Notes under the pieces: generated by a model | Database searches by the model: none | The model's input: only the letters and a program-made list of their open reading frames with translations | What the model was told of the DNA's origin: nothing | Shown: one piece after another, positions 34,282 to 43,230 of the stretch | Position numbering within the stretch: position 1 is the stretch's first letter | How the letters are laid out: each line of letters starts with the position of its first letter | From: Streptosporangium sp040640155 | GTDB taxonomy: Bacteria; Actinomycetota; Actinomycetes; Streptosporangiales; Streptosporangiaceae | Direction: 5' to 3' | NCBI RefSeq assembly: GCF_040640155.1 | Contig: NZ_JBFABE010000001.1 | Coordinates: 266,991-330,990 of the forward strand | DNA: 64,000 nucleotides | Position numbers and translations under genes: made by a program

Positions 34282-34917
34282 TCACCAGAATGCGAGGGCG
34301 CGCACCGACGGCTGCCTCCGGGTGAACCGGTCGACGTCCAGGCGCACGCCGGTCATCGCCTCCATGGTCGCCAGGGAGGTCTCCCACTCGGGGTAGGGGG
34401 CGGAAGGCTTCGTGCCGGCCTGGTCGTCGGCCCTCTTCCGGTCGGCGAGAGCGCGCAGGGCTTCAAGGTGGGGATCCAGCGCACGAGGATCCATGCCCTT
34501 GCACTCCGAAGGCTCGGGATGGAGGGTGTCCAGCTCCGTGACCAGTCGTCCGTCGGCGGCGTAGGACAGGCTGTTCAAGGAGTTGGCCAGCCACCAGAGG
34601 CCCCACGCCTGCGCGTTCTCGCTCAGGCGGACCCAGACGTCGGGATCCACGATGGAGGCGTTGCGCGACAGCACGATCACCCCGTGGTCGCTCTGCTCCA
34701 GCACGGCGTGGCCCTCCTCCACCTCCAGCACGGTGCGGGGAACCGCCGCGTCGGGGTCACCTCCCAGCCGGTGGGCCACCTCGGCGATCGTGAGGGGTTC
34801 CCCGCGTCCTCGCACGACCATCCAGAACATCGCGTCGTTGATGTGGGGATCCACCCGATGCAGGTCCGCCAGCATCCGTACGTAGTGATCGACCGTCTCG
34901 GGCGTGACCGGGCTCAT
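34282..34917 (-). CDS. DUF6461-like protein
   Basis: A 211-residue cytoplasmic protein of an actinomycete family. The N-terminal pattern (DAMFWMVVRGRGEPLTIAEVAHRLGGDPDAAVPRTVLEVEE...GVIVLSRNASI) resembles DUF6461; the second half (WGLWWLANSLNSLSYAADGRLVTELDTLHPE) matches its usual second block. ATG at 34917 is chosen because GAGGAGGAAG directly precedes it; the frame is open further upstream. No catalytic motif is visible. Confidence 0.7.
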   Translation of the reverse strand: MSPVTPETVDHYVRMLADLHRVDPHINDAMFWMVVRGRGEPLTIAEVAHRLGGDPDAAVPRTVLEVEEGHAVLEQSDHGVIVLSRNASIVDPDVWVRLSENAQAWGLWWLANSLNSLSYAADGRLVTELDTLHPEPSECKGMDPRALDPHLEALRALADRKRADDQAGTKPSAPYPEWETSLATMEAMTGVRLDVDRFTRRQPSVRALAFW

Positions 34918-35152
34918 GGGCTTCCTCCTCGACAGGTGGAGATGACAGGTTAGCGACCGATCGCCACGTTTTCCGATCACGAGGAGAACCCCGGCCCGGC
35001 GGCCGACCGTCTCGCGACATCGCCTGCGGCGCCGAACTCGGGCCGAGCCCTGACGGCGTCCGGCGGAACGGGCGGGCTCTCCCTGCCCGCTGAGTCCTGA
35101 GAGCTATGGTGCCTCGTACCCGATTTGATCTAGATCGCAGGAGCGTGCGGCC

Positions 35153-35995
35153 GTGAACGTCAGGGAACCCGACTGGTCGTACGTGGGCAGGTCCCTCCTC
35201 AAGGTCCTGGCCGTCAGCGCGGCGCTGTTCATGGCCCTGAACATGGCCGAAGGGCTGCTGCGGGTGTTCGTCGACTTCGGTGAGGAACGGACGGCCGAGA
35301 TACGCGCCACGGCCACTCGCGTCGCGAACCCGGAACGGCGCCTGCACGGATGGCCGGACAGCTCCCGCCTCACCGATGCGATCTCCTCGGTGGAATGGGT
35401 TTCCCGCATCGACGCGAAACCGCCGGAGGGTGCCTGGAAGGTCCCGGAAGAGGTCCGGAAGGGCTGGGAGAAGACTGCAGAGAAGACCAAGGAAGACGTC
35501 CGGAAGACCATCGGCAAGCTTCCCAGGACGCTCGACGCCCTCGCGGTCGTGGAGTTCACGCACGCGATGACCACCGAGCGGCTCATCGCCTTCAACCGGC
35601 GCCACAAGCTCTGCGGAGGGACGGACGTCTCCTACGTCTACTCCCCGTACCAGTACGACGACTCCAGCGGTGACCCTCCGATGAGCGAGGTCGTCTGGAA
35701 CCGGGACCTGTCCGAGGAGCACACCGTGATCCCTCCTCAGTACCAGTGCGAGACCGAGCCCCAGATCGCGCTGGCGGCGTTCCGCAGGTGGGTCGGGCTG
35801 CTCGACGAGGACGACGACCTCAGCGATTTCGAACTGGACTCGGGTTGGCTGACCGGGGTGGCCCAGGAGGGCGTCGTGTACGGGCTCGTCGTCGACCGCT
35901 GGAAACTCCCCGCCCTGCTCCCGCTCCTCGACGATCCGGAGGTGCGGACGGTCAACCTCGCCGACGTCGCCTTCGACCTCGGCGAGATCAGGTAG
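35153..35995 (+). CDS. Membrane-anchored protein, unknown function
   Basis: A 280-residue protein with one N-terminal membrane anchor (SLLKVLAVSAALFMALNMAEGLL, about 14-36), a charged helical stretch (about 85-120, PEEVRKGWEKTAEKTKEDVRK) and a C-terminal domain with several acidic patches (DEDDDLSDFELD). GGAG lies before the GTG at 35153. I do not recognise the family. The divergent DUF6461-like gene lies 235 bp away. Confidence 0.65.
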   Translation: MNVREPDWSYVGRSLLKVLAVSAALFMALNMAEGLLRVFVDFGEERTAEIRATATRVANPERRLHGWPDSSRLTDAISSVEWVSRIDAKPPEGAWKVPEEVRKGWEKTAEKTKEDVRKTIGKLPRTLDALAVVEFTHAMTTERLIAFNRRHKLCGGTDVSYVYSPYQYDDSSGDPPMSEVVWNRDLSEEHTVIPPQYQCETEPQIALAAFRRWVGLLDEDDDLSDFELDSGWLTGVAQEGVVYGLVVDRWKLPALLPLLDDPEVRTVNLADVAFDLGEIR

Positions 35996-36189
35996 CGCGG
36001 CTCGATCGACAACGGAACGGCCGGTGGCGTCCGTCAGGGAAAGGCCCCCGGACGAAGTCGTTCCCCTGAGGTACGTGCTGGCCGTTCGTCCGGTTCTCAC
36101 CAGGGACGACTTCGGTGGAGCACGTTCTCGGCACACGCCCACCCCCGCGACCGCGCAGCGGGAACAGGTATGTCGTGGCGCGGACCCGG

Positions 36190-37011
36190 TCAGCCTGGGG
36201 CGATACGGCTCAGGTGCTCCCAGGACCGGTACAGGTTCTCCTGCGCCCGGCTCATCTCCAGCACGTGATCGAAGGACTGGCCGCCGACGATCAACCGCCG
36301 GGGCGGGTCGGGCAGTGCGGCCAGCTCCATGATGACCGGAGCGGCGCTGTCCGGCTCCGGAGGGACCGCGTCGCCCCACATCGCCTCCATCTCGGTGCGC
36401 AGGGGCTCGTACCGCGCCAGGGGTTCGGTGGTCGTGGTGCCGACGGTGAACAGGCCGGTGTCGTAGCCGCCCATCTGCACGACGGTGACCTTGACGCCGA
36501 ACGCCTCGACCTCCATCGCCAGTGCCTCGCTGAGCGAGTCCAGCGCGGCCTTGCCCGCGCCGTAGAAGCCGACGGTGGCCATGCCGCCGCCGCTGCCCAT
36601 CGAGGTGACCTGGAGGAGCCGCCCCCCGCCACGGGCGCGCAGGTGGGGAAGGACCGCCTGGGCCACCCACACGGCACCGAAGAAGTTCACGTCCAGGTGC
36701 GCCCGGATCTGCTCCTCCGTGGCCTCCTCCACCATGCCGTAGAGCATCTGGCCGGCGTTGTTGACGACGACGTCCAGCCCGCCGAACGCGGCCGCCGCCC
36801 GATCCACCCCCTCGAACACGGCCCGGCGGTCGGTGACGTCCAGGGGGAGCGGGACCAGGTGGTCGGGGTACTTCTCCGTCAGTTCCTTCAAAGGCTCGAC
36901 GTTGCGGGCGGCGGCCACCACGCGGTCACCGCTCTTCAGGGCGGCCTCGGCGAAAGCCCGGCCCAGGCCGCGGGACGCGCCGGTGATGAACCAGACTCGT
37001 GCGTTCGTCAT
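36190..37011 (-). CDS. SDR family oxidoreductase
   Basis: A 273-residue short-chain dehydrogenase with nucleotide loop FITGASRGLGRAFA (about 9-22), VVNNAGQ (about 80), and active site S...YGAGK (about 150). The loop after beta-2 (ARNVEPL) suggests NADPH. It reduces or oxidises a small alcohol/ketone, substrate unknown. The divergent TetR-type repressor and the inverted repeat in the 116-bp gap make it the likely target of that repressor. Confidence 0.9.
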   Translation of the reverse strand: MTNARVWFITGASRGLGRAFAEAALKSGDRVVAAARNVEPLKELTEKYPDHLVPLPLDVTDRRAVFEGVDRAAAAFGGLDVVVNNAGQMLYGMVEEATEEQIRAHLDVNFFGAVWVAQAVLPHLRARGGGRLLQVTSMGSGGGMATVGFYGAGKAALDSLSEALAMEVEAFGVKVTVVQMGGYDTGLFTVGTTTTEPLARYEPLRTEMEAMWGDAVPPEPDSAAPVIMELAALPDPPRRLIVGGQSFDHVLEMSRAQENLYRSWEHLSRIAPG

Positions 37012-37031
37012 GGTGTCTCACTCTCAGTAAA

Positions 37032-37058
37032 CGAAACGGCTCGTATCGATTCGTTTCG
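37032..37058. promoter_or_regulatory. CGAAACG/CGTTTCG inverted repeat, probable TetR operator
   Basis: CGAAACG (37032-37038) and CGTTTCG (37052-37058) are exact reverse complements 13 bp apart, just upstream of the SDR start. The size suits a TetR-type dimer. Confidence 0.6.
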
Positions 37059-37127
37059 AACCTAGGGTATTGATCCTGATTCGGCAATACGGATCGTCTC
37101 GTTTTGTTTCCGGGGTAGTCTGACGGG

Positions 37128-37727
37128 ATGTCCACCGAGAAGGGACCCGACCACTCCCGCCGCAAGGAGCGGTCCCGGCAGGCGATCCTCGCGGCGACCC
37201 GCGCCCTGGTCGCGGAGGAGGCGTACGAGAAGGTCACGATCGAGGCCATCGCCACCCGCGCCGGCGTCGGCAAGCAGACGATCTACCGGCGGTGGCCGTC
37301 GAAGAGCGCGATCGTCTTCGCGGCCGTTCTGGCGCTGAGCGAGGACGCGGACGGGCAGTCGATCACCCTGCCGGACACGGGCGACCTGCAGGCCGACCTC
37401 AAGCTCGTCATGCGCGCCACGGCGGAGGAGTTCGCGGACCCGGCCTTCGACAGGCTGATCCGGGCCCTCAACACCGAGATCTCCAACGACGCCGCGCTGG
37501 CGGTCGAGTACCGGGAGAAGCTGGCCCGGCCGCTGGAAGAGGCGAAGAAGGCGCGCCTGCGCAGCGCCCAGAAGGCCGGGCAGCTCGACGCGAACGCCGA
37601 CCTCGACCTGGTCCTCGACGTGCTCTACGCCCCCCTCTTCCAGAGGTGGCTGCACCGCAGCGGTCCGCTGACCGCCGCGTACGCCGACTCGCTCGTCGAC
37701 GTCACCCTCAAGGCCTTCGCTCCCTGA
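37128..37727 (+). CDS. TetR/AcrR family transcriptional regulator
   Basis: A 199-residue repressor with the canonical N-terminal HTH (RQAILAATRALVAEEAYEKVTIEAIATRAGVGKQTIYRRWPSKSAIV, about 18-63). The C-terminal part is TetR_C-like. TAGTCT at 37116-37121 ends six bases before the ATG, so the mRNA may be leaderless. It likely represses itself and the divergent SDR gene. Confidence 0.93.
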   Translation: MSTEKGPDHSRRKERSRQAILAATRALVAEEAYEKVTIEAIATRAGVGKQTIYRRWPSKSAIVFAAVLALSEDADGQSITLPDTGDLQADLKLVMRATAEEFADPAFDRLIRALNTEISNDAALAVEYREKLARPLEEAKKARLRSAQKAGQLDANADLDLVLDVLYAPLFQRWLHRSGPLTAAYADSLVDVTLKAFAP

Positions 37728-38039
37728 ACCGGGGGTGGGTCCACGGATCGCCCCAAAGGCTCGTACCACCGTCGAGGTCAGGCGCATCGGAACGGTGGCC
37801 GGCCGATCAGGACGTCATCGTCCGCCCAACTGGAACCAGACCACGCGCCCGGCCGGGGTCTCGTACCACCCCCAGGCCGAGGAAAGCTCCTGCACCGGCC
37901 AGAGACCGCGCTCCCCACCGCTCTCGGGGCTCACGCCCGGGCAGGGACGAGGCCGGTATCCGGCCGATCCGGCGTCGACGACATCGATTCCATGTGTCCG
38001 GGGTCCTCGGCCCGCCGAGGACCCGATGTCGCACGAACC
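37728..38039. other. 312-bp gap between convergent genes
   Basis: This gap lies between the TetR and LLM oxidoreductase stops. Apart from the hairpin at its right end I see nothing in it. Open frames here are short, carry no ribosome site and are not supported by composition. Confidence 0.6.
38001..38024. terminator. Bidirectional terminator hairpin
   Basis: GGGTCCTCGG (38001-38010) pairs exactly with CCGAGGACCC (38015-38024) around a four-base loop. A second pair, GACATCG/CGATGTC, flanks it. It lies between two convergent genes. Confidence 0.8.
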
Positions 38040-38909
38040 CTAGTGGGGAAGGGATTCGAGGAGGGCGAACCGCTGGGCGAAGGCGGACATCTCCTCGCGT
38101 TGCCGGTCGGGGTCGGTGGCGGTGGCGCTCACCACGATGCGCGTCACGCCCTGCGCGGCGAGCGCCTCGACCTGGTCGGGGGTCATGTCGATCGATCCTG
38201 ATCGCGTGTACTCCAGCGCGTCCGGGTCGCGTCCGGCCTCGGCGGCGGCCGACCGGGCAATGTCCATCTGGAGGGCGCGTTCGTCCGGGCCGAGCGCGCC
38301 GCCGGGGAAGTAGCCGTCACCGCGCCGTCCGGCGCGGCGCGCGGCGGCCCGGCTCGATCCGCCGACGTGGATCGGCAACCGGTCGGTCCCGTAGGGCTTC
38401 GGGAACTGGCACAGGCCCTCGAAGGCGAAGAAGTGCCCGTCGAAGCCGACGCCGTCCTCGCCGCCGGACCACAGCAGCCGCATCACGTCGATCGCCTCGT
38501 CGGCGCGGCGGCCACGGGTGGCGAAGTCGACGCCCACCGCCCGCGCCTCACCGGGCAGGGAGCCGAGTCCCACGGTCAGCAACCGCATCCGCCCCCCGGA
38601 CAGGACGTCGACGGTCGCCAGGCGCTTGGCGAGGACGACCGGGTGGTGGTACGGCAGCAGCAGCACGCCCGTCCCGAGGAGGATGCGCCGCGTGGCCGCG
38701 GCGACGAAGCTCAGGCAGTCGAGCGGGTCGAGGTACGGCAACGTCGGCGGGAGCTTGAAGGCGCCGACCGTCGCGCCGGGGTACAGCGCGATGTGCTCGG
38801 GCACGTACAGCGACTCGAAGCCGCACTCCTCGGCGTGCCGGGCGTAGGCCACGATCCCGTCGGGGTCGATGCCGTGGAAGGGCGTGCTGTAGCTGATTCC
38901 GAACTTCAC
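38040..38909 (-). CDS. LLM-class F420-dependent oxidoreductase
   Basis: A 289-residue luciferase-like monooxygenase-fold enzyme (MKFGISYSTPF...YARHAEECGFESLYVPEHI). The LGTGVLLLPYHHPVVLAKRLATVDVLSGGR stretch and GVGSLPGE-type region are typical of actinobacterial F420-dependent members. GTG at 38909 is preferred because AGGAG lies five bases before it. Substrate is unknown. It stands alone. Confidence 0.88.
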   Translation of the reverse strand: MKFGISYSTPFHGIDPDGIVAYARHAEECGFESLYVPEHIALYPGATVGAFKLPPTLPYLDPLDCLSFVAAATRRILLGTGVLLLPYHHPVVLAKRLATVDVLSGGRMRLLTVGLGSLPGEARAVGVDFATRGRRADEAIDVMRLLWSGGEDGVGFDGHFFAFEGLCQFPKPYGTDRLPIHVGGSSRAAARRAGRRGDGYFPGGALGPDERALQMDIARSAAAEAGRDPDALEYTRSGSIDMTPDQVEALAAQGVTRIVVSATATDPDRQREEMSAFAQRFALLESLPH

Positions 38910-39131
38910 CGTCACTCCTCGGGTCGGCCGACGCGATGAGCGGCCGGTCGCCGTCCCGCGCGGCCGACGGCGCGAAGGCGCGGCCGGTGCCGGGAACGCG
39001 CGGCAGGTGCCACGAAGGCGCGGTGATACCGCCGTCCGCCGACGATCCCCGCCCTCCGTCCACGGTCACCGCCGTCCGTTCATCGTCGCGGCCACGCTAG
39101 AACCCTGTCACCGGCGTCAAGGCAAGCCCGT

Positions 39132-40289
39132 TCAGGACCTGGCGGTGGATTGGCGCCTGACGAGGCTCCAGGCGACCTCGGTGTCGCGGTCGCCGGGGGC
39201 GAGGACGCCGAGGGCTGTACGGGCGCAGCGGGCGCCCTGGTCGCGCAGGGACTGGGCGATCGTGGTGAGCCCGGCGGGCGCGGCGGCGGCCGAGTCGTCC
39301 CAGCCGCAGAGGGTGAGGTCGCCGGGGACGGTCAGGCCCAGGCGGGCGGCGGCGCGCAGCACGCCGAGGGCCAGTTCGTCGCCCATCGCGGCGACGGCGT
39401 CGCAGGCTTCCGGGCCGGTGAGGAGTTCGGCGGCGAGGGCCTCGGCCTCGGACGCGCTGTTGGTGGAGCAGACGGCCACGCGGACCGCCGCCCAGTCGCC
39501 GCCGGTCCCGGCCCAGGCGTCCCGGTAGCCGCGCAGGCGCTGGCGGGTGACCCGGAAGGTCGAGGCGTCCGGGTCGATCCCCGCCGGTGGGGGACCGGTT
39601 CCGGAGGAGGCCCCATCGACGGACGCGGACGCGGAGGTGGCGGGAGGGGAAGTGGGGGAATCGGGGGAGGAGGCGCCGAAGGCGATCCGGGAGACGCGGG
39701 CGCGGTCGAGCGGGAAGCTCAGCACCCCCGGGCGCCGGGCCCCCGCGAAGACCTCGCGGCCGACGGCGACGGCGGCGGCCCGGTCGTCGGCGGCGACGAA
39801 GGAGAGGCCCTCGCGGCGCGGCCCGCCGTGGATCACGGCGGGCAGGCCGGTGGCGACGATGGCGTCGACGACCGGGTCGTCGTCGGCGGTCGTCCAGACC
39901 ACGAAGGCGTCGACGGCGGCCTCGGTGACCCGGTCGACGTCGGCGGGGCCGCCGGTGACGGGGACGAGCGTGAGCGCCATGCCGTGGTCGGCGCAGACCT
40001 GGGCGACGCCGGACATGAAGCGGGTGGCCTGCGGATCGTCGAAGGCGTAGGTGAGGTGCTCGCCCAGCACGACGCCCAGGTTGCCGGTGCGCCCACTGCG
40101 CAGCGACCGGGCGCCCGGGTGCGGGCCGGGGTAACCGAGGCGCTCGGCGGCCTCCCTGACCCTGGCCCGTGCCTCGTCGGAGACCCGGCCGGGTTTGCCG
40201 TAGGCGTACGAGACGGTCATCACGGACACCCCGGCCGCGCGGGCGACCTCCGCCATGGTCACCCGGCGCCTGGCCGCCCGTCCGCTCAT
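39132..40289 (-). CDS. LacI family transcriptional regulator
   Basis: A 385-residue LacI/GalR repressor with an N-terminal HTH and hinge (TMAEVARAAGVSVMTVSYAYGKPGRVSDEARARVREAAERLGYPG, about 10-55) and a periplasmic-binding-like effector domain. A Ser/Pro-rich insertion (about 205-240) interrupts the effector domain. The ATG at 40289 fits the family. TATCCT lies six bases before it, suggesting a leaderless mRNA. The divergent MFS gene and two operators in the 54-bp gap imply mutual control. Confidence 0.92.
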   Translation of the reverse strand: MSGRAARRRVTMAEVARAAGVSVMTVSYAYGKPGRVSDEARARVREAAERLGYPGPHPGARSLRSGRTGNLGVVLGEHLTYAFDDPQATRFMSGVAQVCADHGMALTLVPVTGGPADVDRVTEAAVDAFVVWTTADDDPVVDAIVATGLPAVIHGGPRREGLSFVAADDRAAAVAVGREVFAGARRPGVLSFPLDRARVSRIAFGASSPDSPTSPPATSASASVDGASSGTGPPPAGIDPDASTFRVTRQRLRGYRDAWAGTGGDWAAVRVAVCSTNSASEAEALAAELLTGPEACDAVAAMGDELALGVLRAAARLGLTVPGDLTLCGWDDSAAAAPAGLTTIAQSLRDQGARCARTALGVLAPGDRDTEVAWSLVRRQSTARS

Positions 40290-40302
40290 GGGCAGAGGAT
40301 AG

Positions 40303-40342
40303 CTGTGTATCGATACACAGCGATTCTGTGTATCGTTACACA
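40303..40342. promoter_or_regulatory. Twin LacI-type operators
   Basis: CTGTGTATCGATACACAG (40303-40320) is a perfect 18-bp palindrome. A second, imperfect copy TGTGTATCGTTACACA lies at 40327-40342. They fill almost the whole 54-bp region between the divergent LacI and MFS genes and overlap both promoters. Confidence 0.9.
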
Positions 40343-40343
40343 T

Positions 40344-41663
40344 ATGACGGCAGGAGAGGTGGGCGTCCGGGCTCGGACGGCCTATGCGGGGTTCGGGGCG
40401 TTCGGTGCCTTCTGGGGGGTGTGGGGTGCCTCGGTGCCCCTGATCCGAGACCAGGCCGGGCTGACCGACGGGCAGTTGGGCACGGCGCTGCTATTCGTCG
40501 GCGCGGGGGCGTTGCCGGCGATGCTGGTCACCGGCAGGGCGGTCGACCGCTGGGGGCTCCGGGTGGCGGCGCTCCTGCTGGTGGGGCTCGGTGCGACCGG
40601 GGCGCTGGTGGCCGTGGCGAGCCGCGACGTCTGGAGCCTGTCGGCGGGCCTGGCGCTGCTGGGCGCGGCCTCGGGGGCGGCCGACGTCGCGATCAACGCG
40701 GCGGCGGGCGCGGCCGAGCGGGGGTCCGGCAGGCCCGTCATCACCCGCGCGCACGGCACCTTCTCGTCGATGGTGGTGGCCGGAAGCCTCGCCGCCGGAC
40801 TGTCGTCCGCCCTGGGGCTGCCGGTCGTCGTGCCGTTCCTGATCGTCGCGGTGGTGTCGACCGGCGCCGCCCTGAGCATCGCGGCCGACGCGCGGGCCGC
40901 CGGGACCGGCGTGCGGGATGTCGCGGCCGGCGTGCGGCGGAGGCTCCCGGTGCGCCTGTTCCCGCTGCTCGTGGTCGGTGGCCTGGGCGCGCTGGCCTTC
41001 GCCGCCGAGAACGCCCACCAGAGCTGGGGCGCGGTCTACCTGTTGGACGTGGCCGACGCGGGTCCCGCGTTCGCCTCGGCGGGCCCGGCGGTCTTCGCCG
41101 CCGTCGTCGCGCTCACCCGCTTCTGCGCGGGGGCGATCGGCTCCCGGTACGCCGTCACGGTGCTCGTCTGCGGCTCCGTGACGGCCGCCACGGGGACCGT
41201 GCTGGTGGCCGTCGCGACGACCGTTCAGGCGGTCCTGCCTGGGCTGGCCCTGGCCGCCGCCGGTACGGCGGTGCTCTACCCCACGCTGATGAGCGTCGTC
41301 GCGGCGCACGTGGGCGAGGCGGCCCGGGGGAGGGCGACGTCCGTGGTGACGACGGTCGCCTACCTGGGCTTCCTGGCCGGACCCGTCTACGTCGGGTACT
41401 GGGCCGAGGTGGTCGGCCTGCCGGGGGCGATGACGGCCGTGGCCGCCCTGGCCGCCGCCCTCGCGGTCCTGGCCTGGCCCCTCCTGCGGGCGGCCGTCGG
41501 GGCCGGCTCCCCGTGGGACCGGCCTTCGGGTGAGCCCGGCCGTGCCGTGGACGGGCCCGGCCAGGCGGGAAGCGGGCCCGGCCGTGCCGTGGACGGGCAT
41601 GACCGCGCGGAGAACCCCGGGCATCGGCGCGACCCTCGGGGCACGCCCGCCCCTCGAATGTGA
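40344..41663 (+). CDS. MFS transporter controlled by the LacI regulator
   Basis: A 439-residue major facilitator with about twelve membrane segments. The loop 2-3 motif is VDRWGLR (about 66). The C-terminal tail (about 395-439) is hydrophilic, with GRAVDGPGQAGSGPGRAVDG repeats. ATG at 40344 directly follows the second operator. TATCGT (40331-40336) lies seven bases before it, which suggests a leaderless mRNA. It may be an efflux or sugar-linked permease regulated by the LacI protein; the substrate is unknown. Confidence 0.88.
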   Translation: MTAGEVGVRARTAYAGFGAFGAFWGVWGASVPLIRDQAGLTDGQLGTALLFVGAGALPAMLVTGRAVDRWGLRVAALLLVGLGATGALVAVASRDVWSLSAGLALLGAASGAADVAINAAAGAAERGSGRPVITRAHGTFSSMVVAGSLAAGLSSALGLPVVVPFLIVAVVSTGAALSIAADARAAGTGVRDVAAGVRRRLPVRLFPLLVVGGLGALAFAAENAHQSWGAVYLLDVADAGPAFASAGPAVFAAVVALTRFCAGAIGSRYAVTVLVCGSVTAATGTVLVAVATTVQAVLPGLALAAAGTAVLYPTLMSVVAAHVGEAARGRATSVVTTVAYLGFLAGPVYVGYWAEVVGLPGAMTAVAALAAALAVLAWPLLRAAVGAGSPWDRPSGEPGRAVDGPGQAGSGPGRAVDGHDRAENPGHRRDPRGTPAPRM

Positions 41664-41765
41664 CGTAAGGGACGTCATGGCATAAGCTGACCGGCTGGTG
41701 CGTTCGGAACGGACGCATGCCATGACCGCTCGGCGGCCGCGACACGCGGTATCACCCCGGTCGAA

Positions 41766-41785
41766 GCCCGCCACCCCAGGCGGGC
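41766..41785 (+). terminator. Small hairpin between the two MFS genes
   Basis: GCCCGCC (41766-41772) and GGCGGGC (41779-41785) are exact reverse complements with a six-base loop, about 100 bases after the first MFS stop. Confidence 0.4.
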
Positions 41786-41815
41786 CCCGAACCGGGCGGA
41801 ACCTCCGTCTGGACG

Positions 41816-43048
41816 ATGGACGGAGATCCCTTGACGTCGTACCTCGCCGTGCTCAGGTCGCCCGGAGCCTGGCGCTTCCTCGTTCCCGCGTTCGTCGCGC
41901 GCCTGCCGAACGCGATGCTCCAGCTCGGCGTGCTGCTGCTCGTGCACTGGTCCACCGGCTCGTACGGCGCGGCCGGTGTCGCCTCGGCCGCCGCCGCCGT
42001 GGCGTCCGCGCTGATCGGCCCGCGCACCGGGCGGCTCGCCGACCGCTACGGCCAGGCCAGGGTGCTCCTCCCGCAGGTCGCCGTGCACGCCGCCGCGCTG
42101 GGCGCCCTGCTGGTGCTCGCCTCGGCGCACGCGCCGGTGGTCTGGCTGGTGCTCGCCTCGGCGCTGACCGGGGCCACGGTGCCGCAGATCGGCTCGATGG
42201 TCCGTGCCCGCTGGGCGCACGTCCTCGGCGGGTCGGGCAGGCTCGGTACGGCCTTCGCCCTGGAGTCCATCACCGACGAGCTGACCTTCACCCTCGCGCC
42301 GGTCATCCTGGTGGCCGTCTCGACCGGGTTCTCACCGGTGTGGGCGCTGCTGGTGGCCCTGGTCATGATCGTGGCCGGGACGCTCGCGTTCGCCGGGGTC
42401 CGCCAGGGCGCCCCCGAGCCGATCCCGGTCCGGGTCCGCTCGGGGCGCGGCGTGCTGAGGTTGCGCGGCGTGGCCGTGCTCGCGGGGGCGTTCGTCGCCC
42501 TGGGCACCGTCTTCGGCAGCCTCCAGGTCGGCATCACCTCCTCCACCGCCGCCCTCGGGCAGGCCGCCGCGGCGGGGCCGATCTACGCGAGCTTCTCCGG
42601 CGCGAGCTTCGTCGGGGGCATCCTGTACGGCGTCGTCCGCTGGAGGGTCGGCGCCCCGGTCAGGCTGGTCGTCACCCTGGGGCTGCTGTCGGCGGCCACC
42701 GTCGCCCTGATGTTCGCCGGGTCCCTCCCGCTGCTGTACGGCGGGGCCGCCCTGGCGGGGTTCGTCATCGCCCCCGCGGTCATCACCGGTTACACCCTCG
42801 TCGAGGGCCTCGTCCCGGCCGAGGTCAGGACCGAGGCCTTCACCTGGCTCAGCGGCGCCATCGGGCTGGGCATCGCCGCCGGGGCGACCGTCGCGGGCCG
42901 GCTCGTGGACGTCTCCGGCCCGGCCCTCGCCTTCCTCGTCCCGCCGGTCACGACCGGTCTGGCCGCGCTGCTCGCGCTGGTCTTCCTGCGCCGCCTTCTT
43001 CCGGGGGCGGAGCGCGAACCGGCCCGGGAGCTGGTCGGCGCCGCCTGA
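41816..43048 (+). CDS. MFS transporter
   Basis: A 410-residue major facilitator with about twelve hydrophobic segments, TGRLADRYGQARVL as the conserved loop motif, and no close similarity to the first MFS gene. ATG at 41816 is listed; a TTG at 41831 with GGAG five bases before it is a plausible alternative, giving MTSYLAVLRSPGAW. Substrate unknown. It is convergent with the desaturase gene. Confidence 0.87.
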   Translation: MDGDPLTSYLAVLRSPGAWRFLVPAFVARLPNAMLQLGVLLLVHWSTGSYGAAGVASAAAAVASALIGPRTGRLADRYGQARVLLPQVAVHAAALGALLVLASAHAPVVWLVLASALTGATVPQIGSMVRARWAHVLGGSGRLGTAFALESITDELTFTLAPVILVAVSTGFSPVWALLVALVMIVAGTLAFAGVRQGAPEPIPVRVRSGRGVLRLRGVAVLAGAFVALGTVFGSLQVGITSSTAALGQAAAAGPIYASFSGASFVGGILYGVVRWRVGAPVRLVVTLGLLSAATVALMFAGSLPLLYGGAALAGFVIAPAVITGYTLVEGLVPAEVRTEAFTWLSGAIGLGIAAGATVAGRLVDVSGPALAFLVPPVTTGLAALLALVFLRRLLPGAEREPARELVGAA

Positions 43049-43194
43049 GACTCGGGGGCCGTGTCCGGGGCGGGGATCCCAGGCCGGGTCCGGGGTGAAT
43101 CCGGGCGGCGGGCAGGTGGGGTCAGGCAGGGGCTCGGACGGTGGATCGAGCGGCGGGCCCGCCGCGACACGGGCGAGGCCGGGACCCGCCGTCC

Positions 43195-43221
43195 GCCGGG
43201 GACCGTTCTCCGGTCCCCGGC
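43195..43221. terminator. Bidirectional terminator hairpin
   Basis: GCCGGGGACCG (43195-43205) pairs exactly with CGGTCCCCGGC (43211-43221) around TTCTC. It lies between the convergent MFS and desaturase genes, ten bases past the desaturase stop. Confidence 0.85.
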
Positions 43222-43230
43222 AGGACGGGC

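Noticed and set aside
37735..38043. A 102-codon plus-strand frame between the TetR and LLM genes
   Set aside because: No ribosome site and no domain, and it crosses the bidirectional hairpin.
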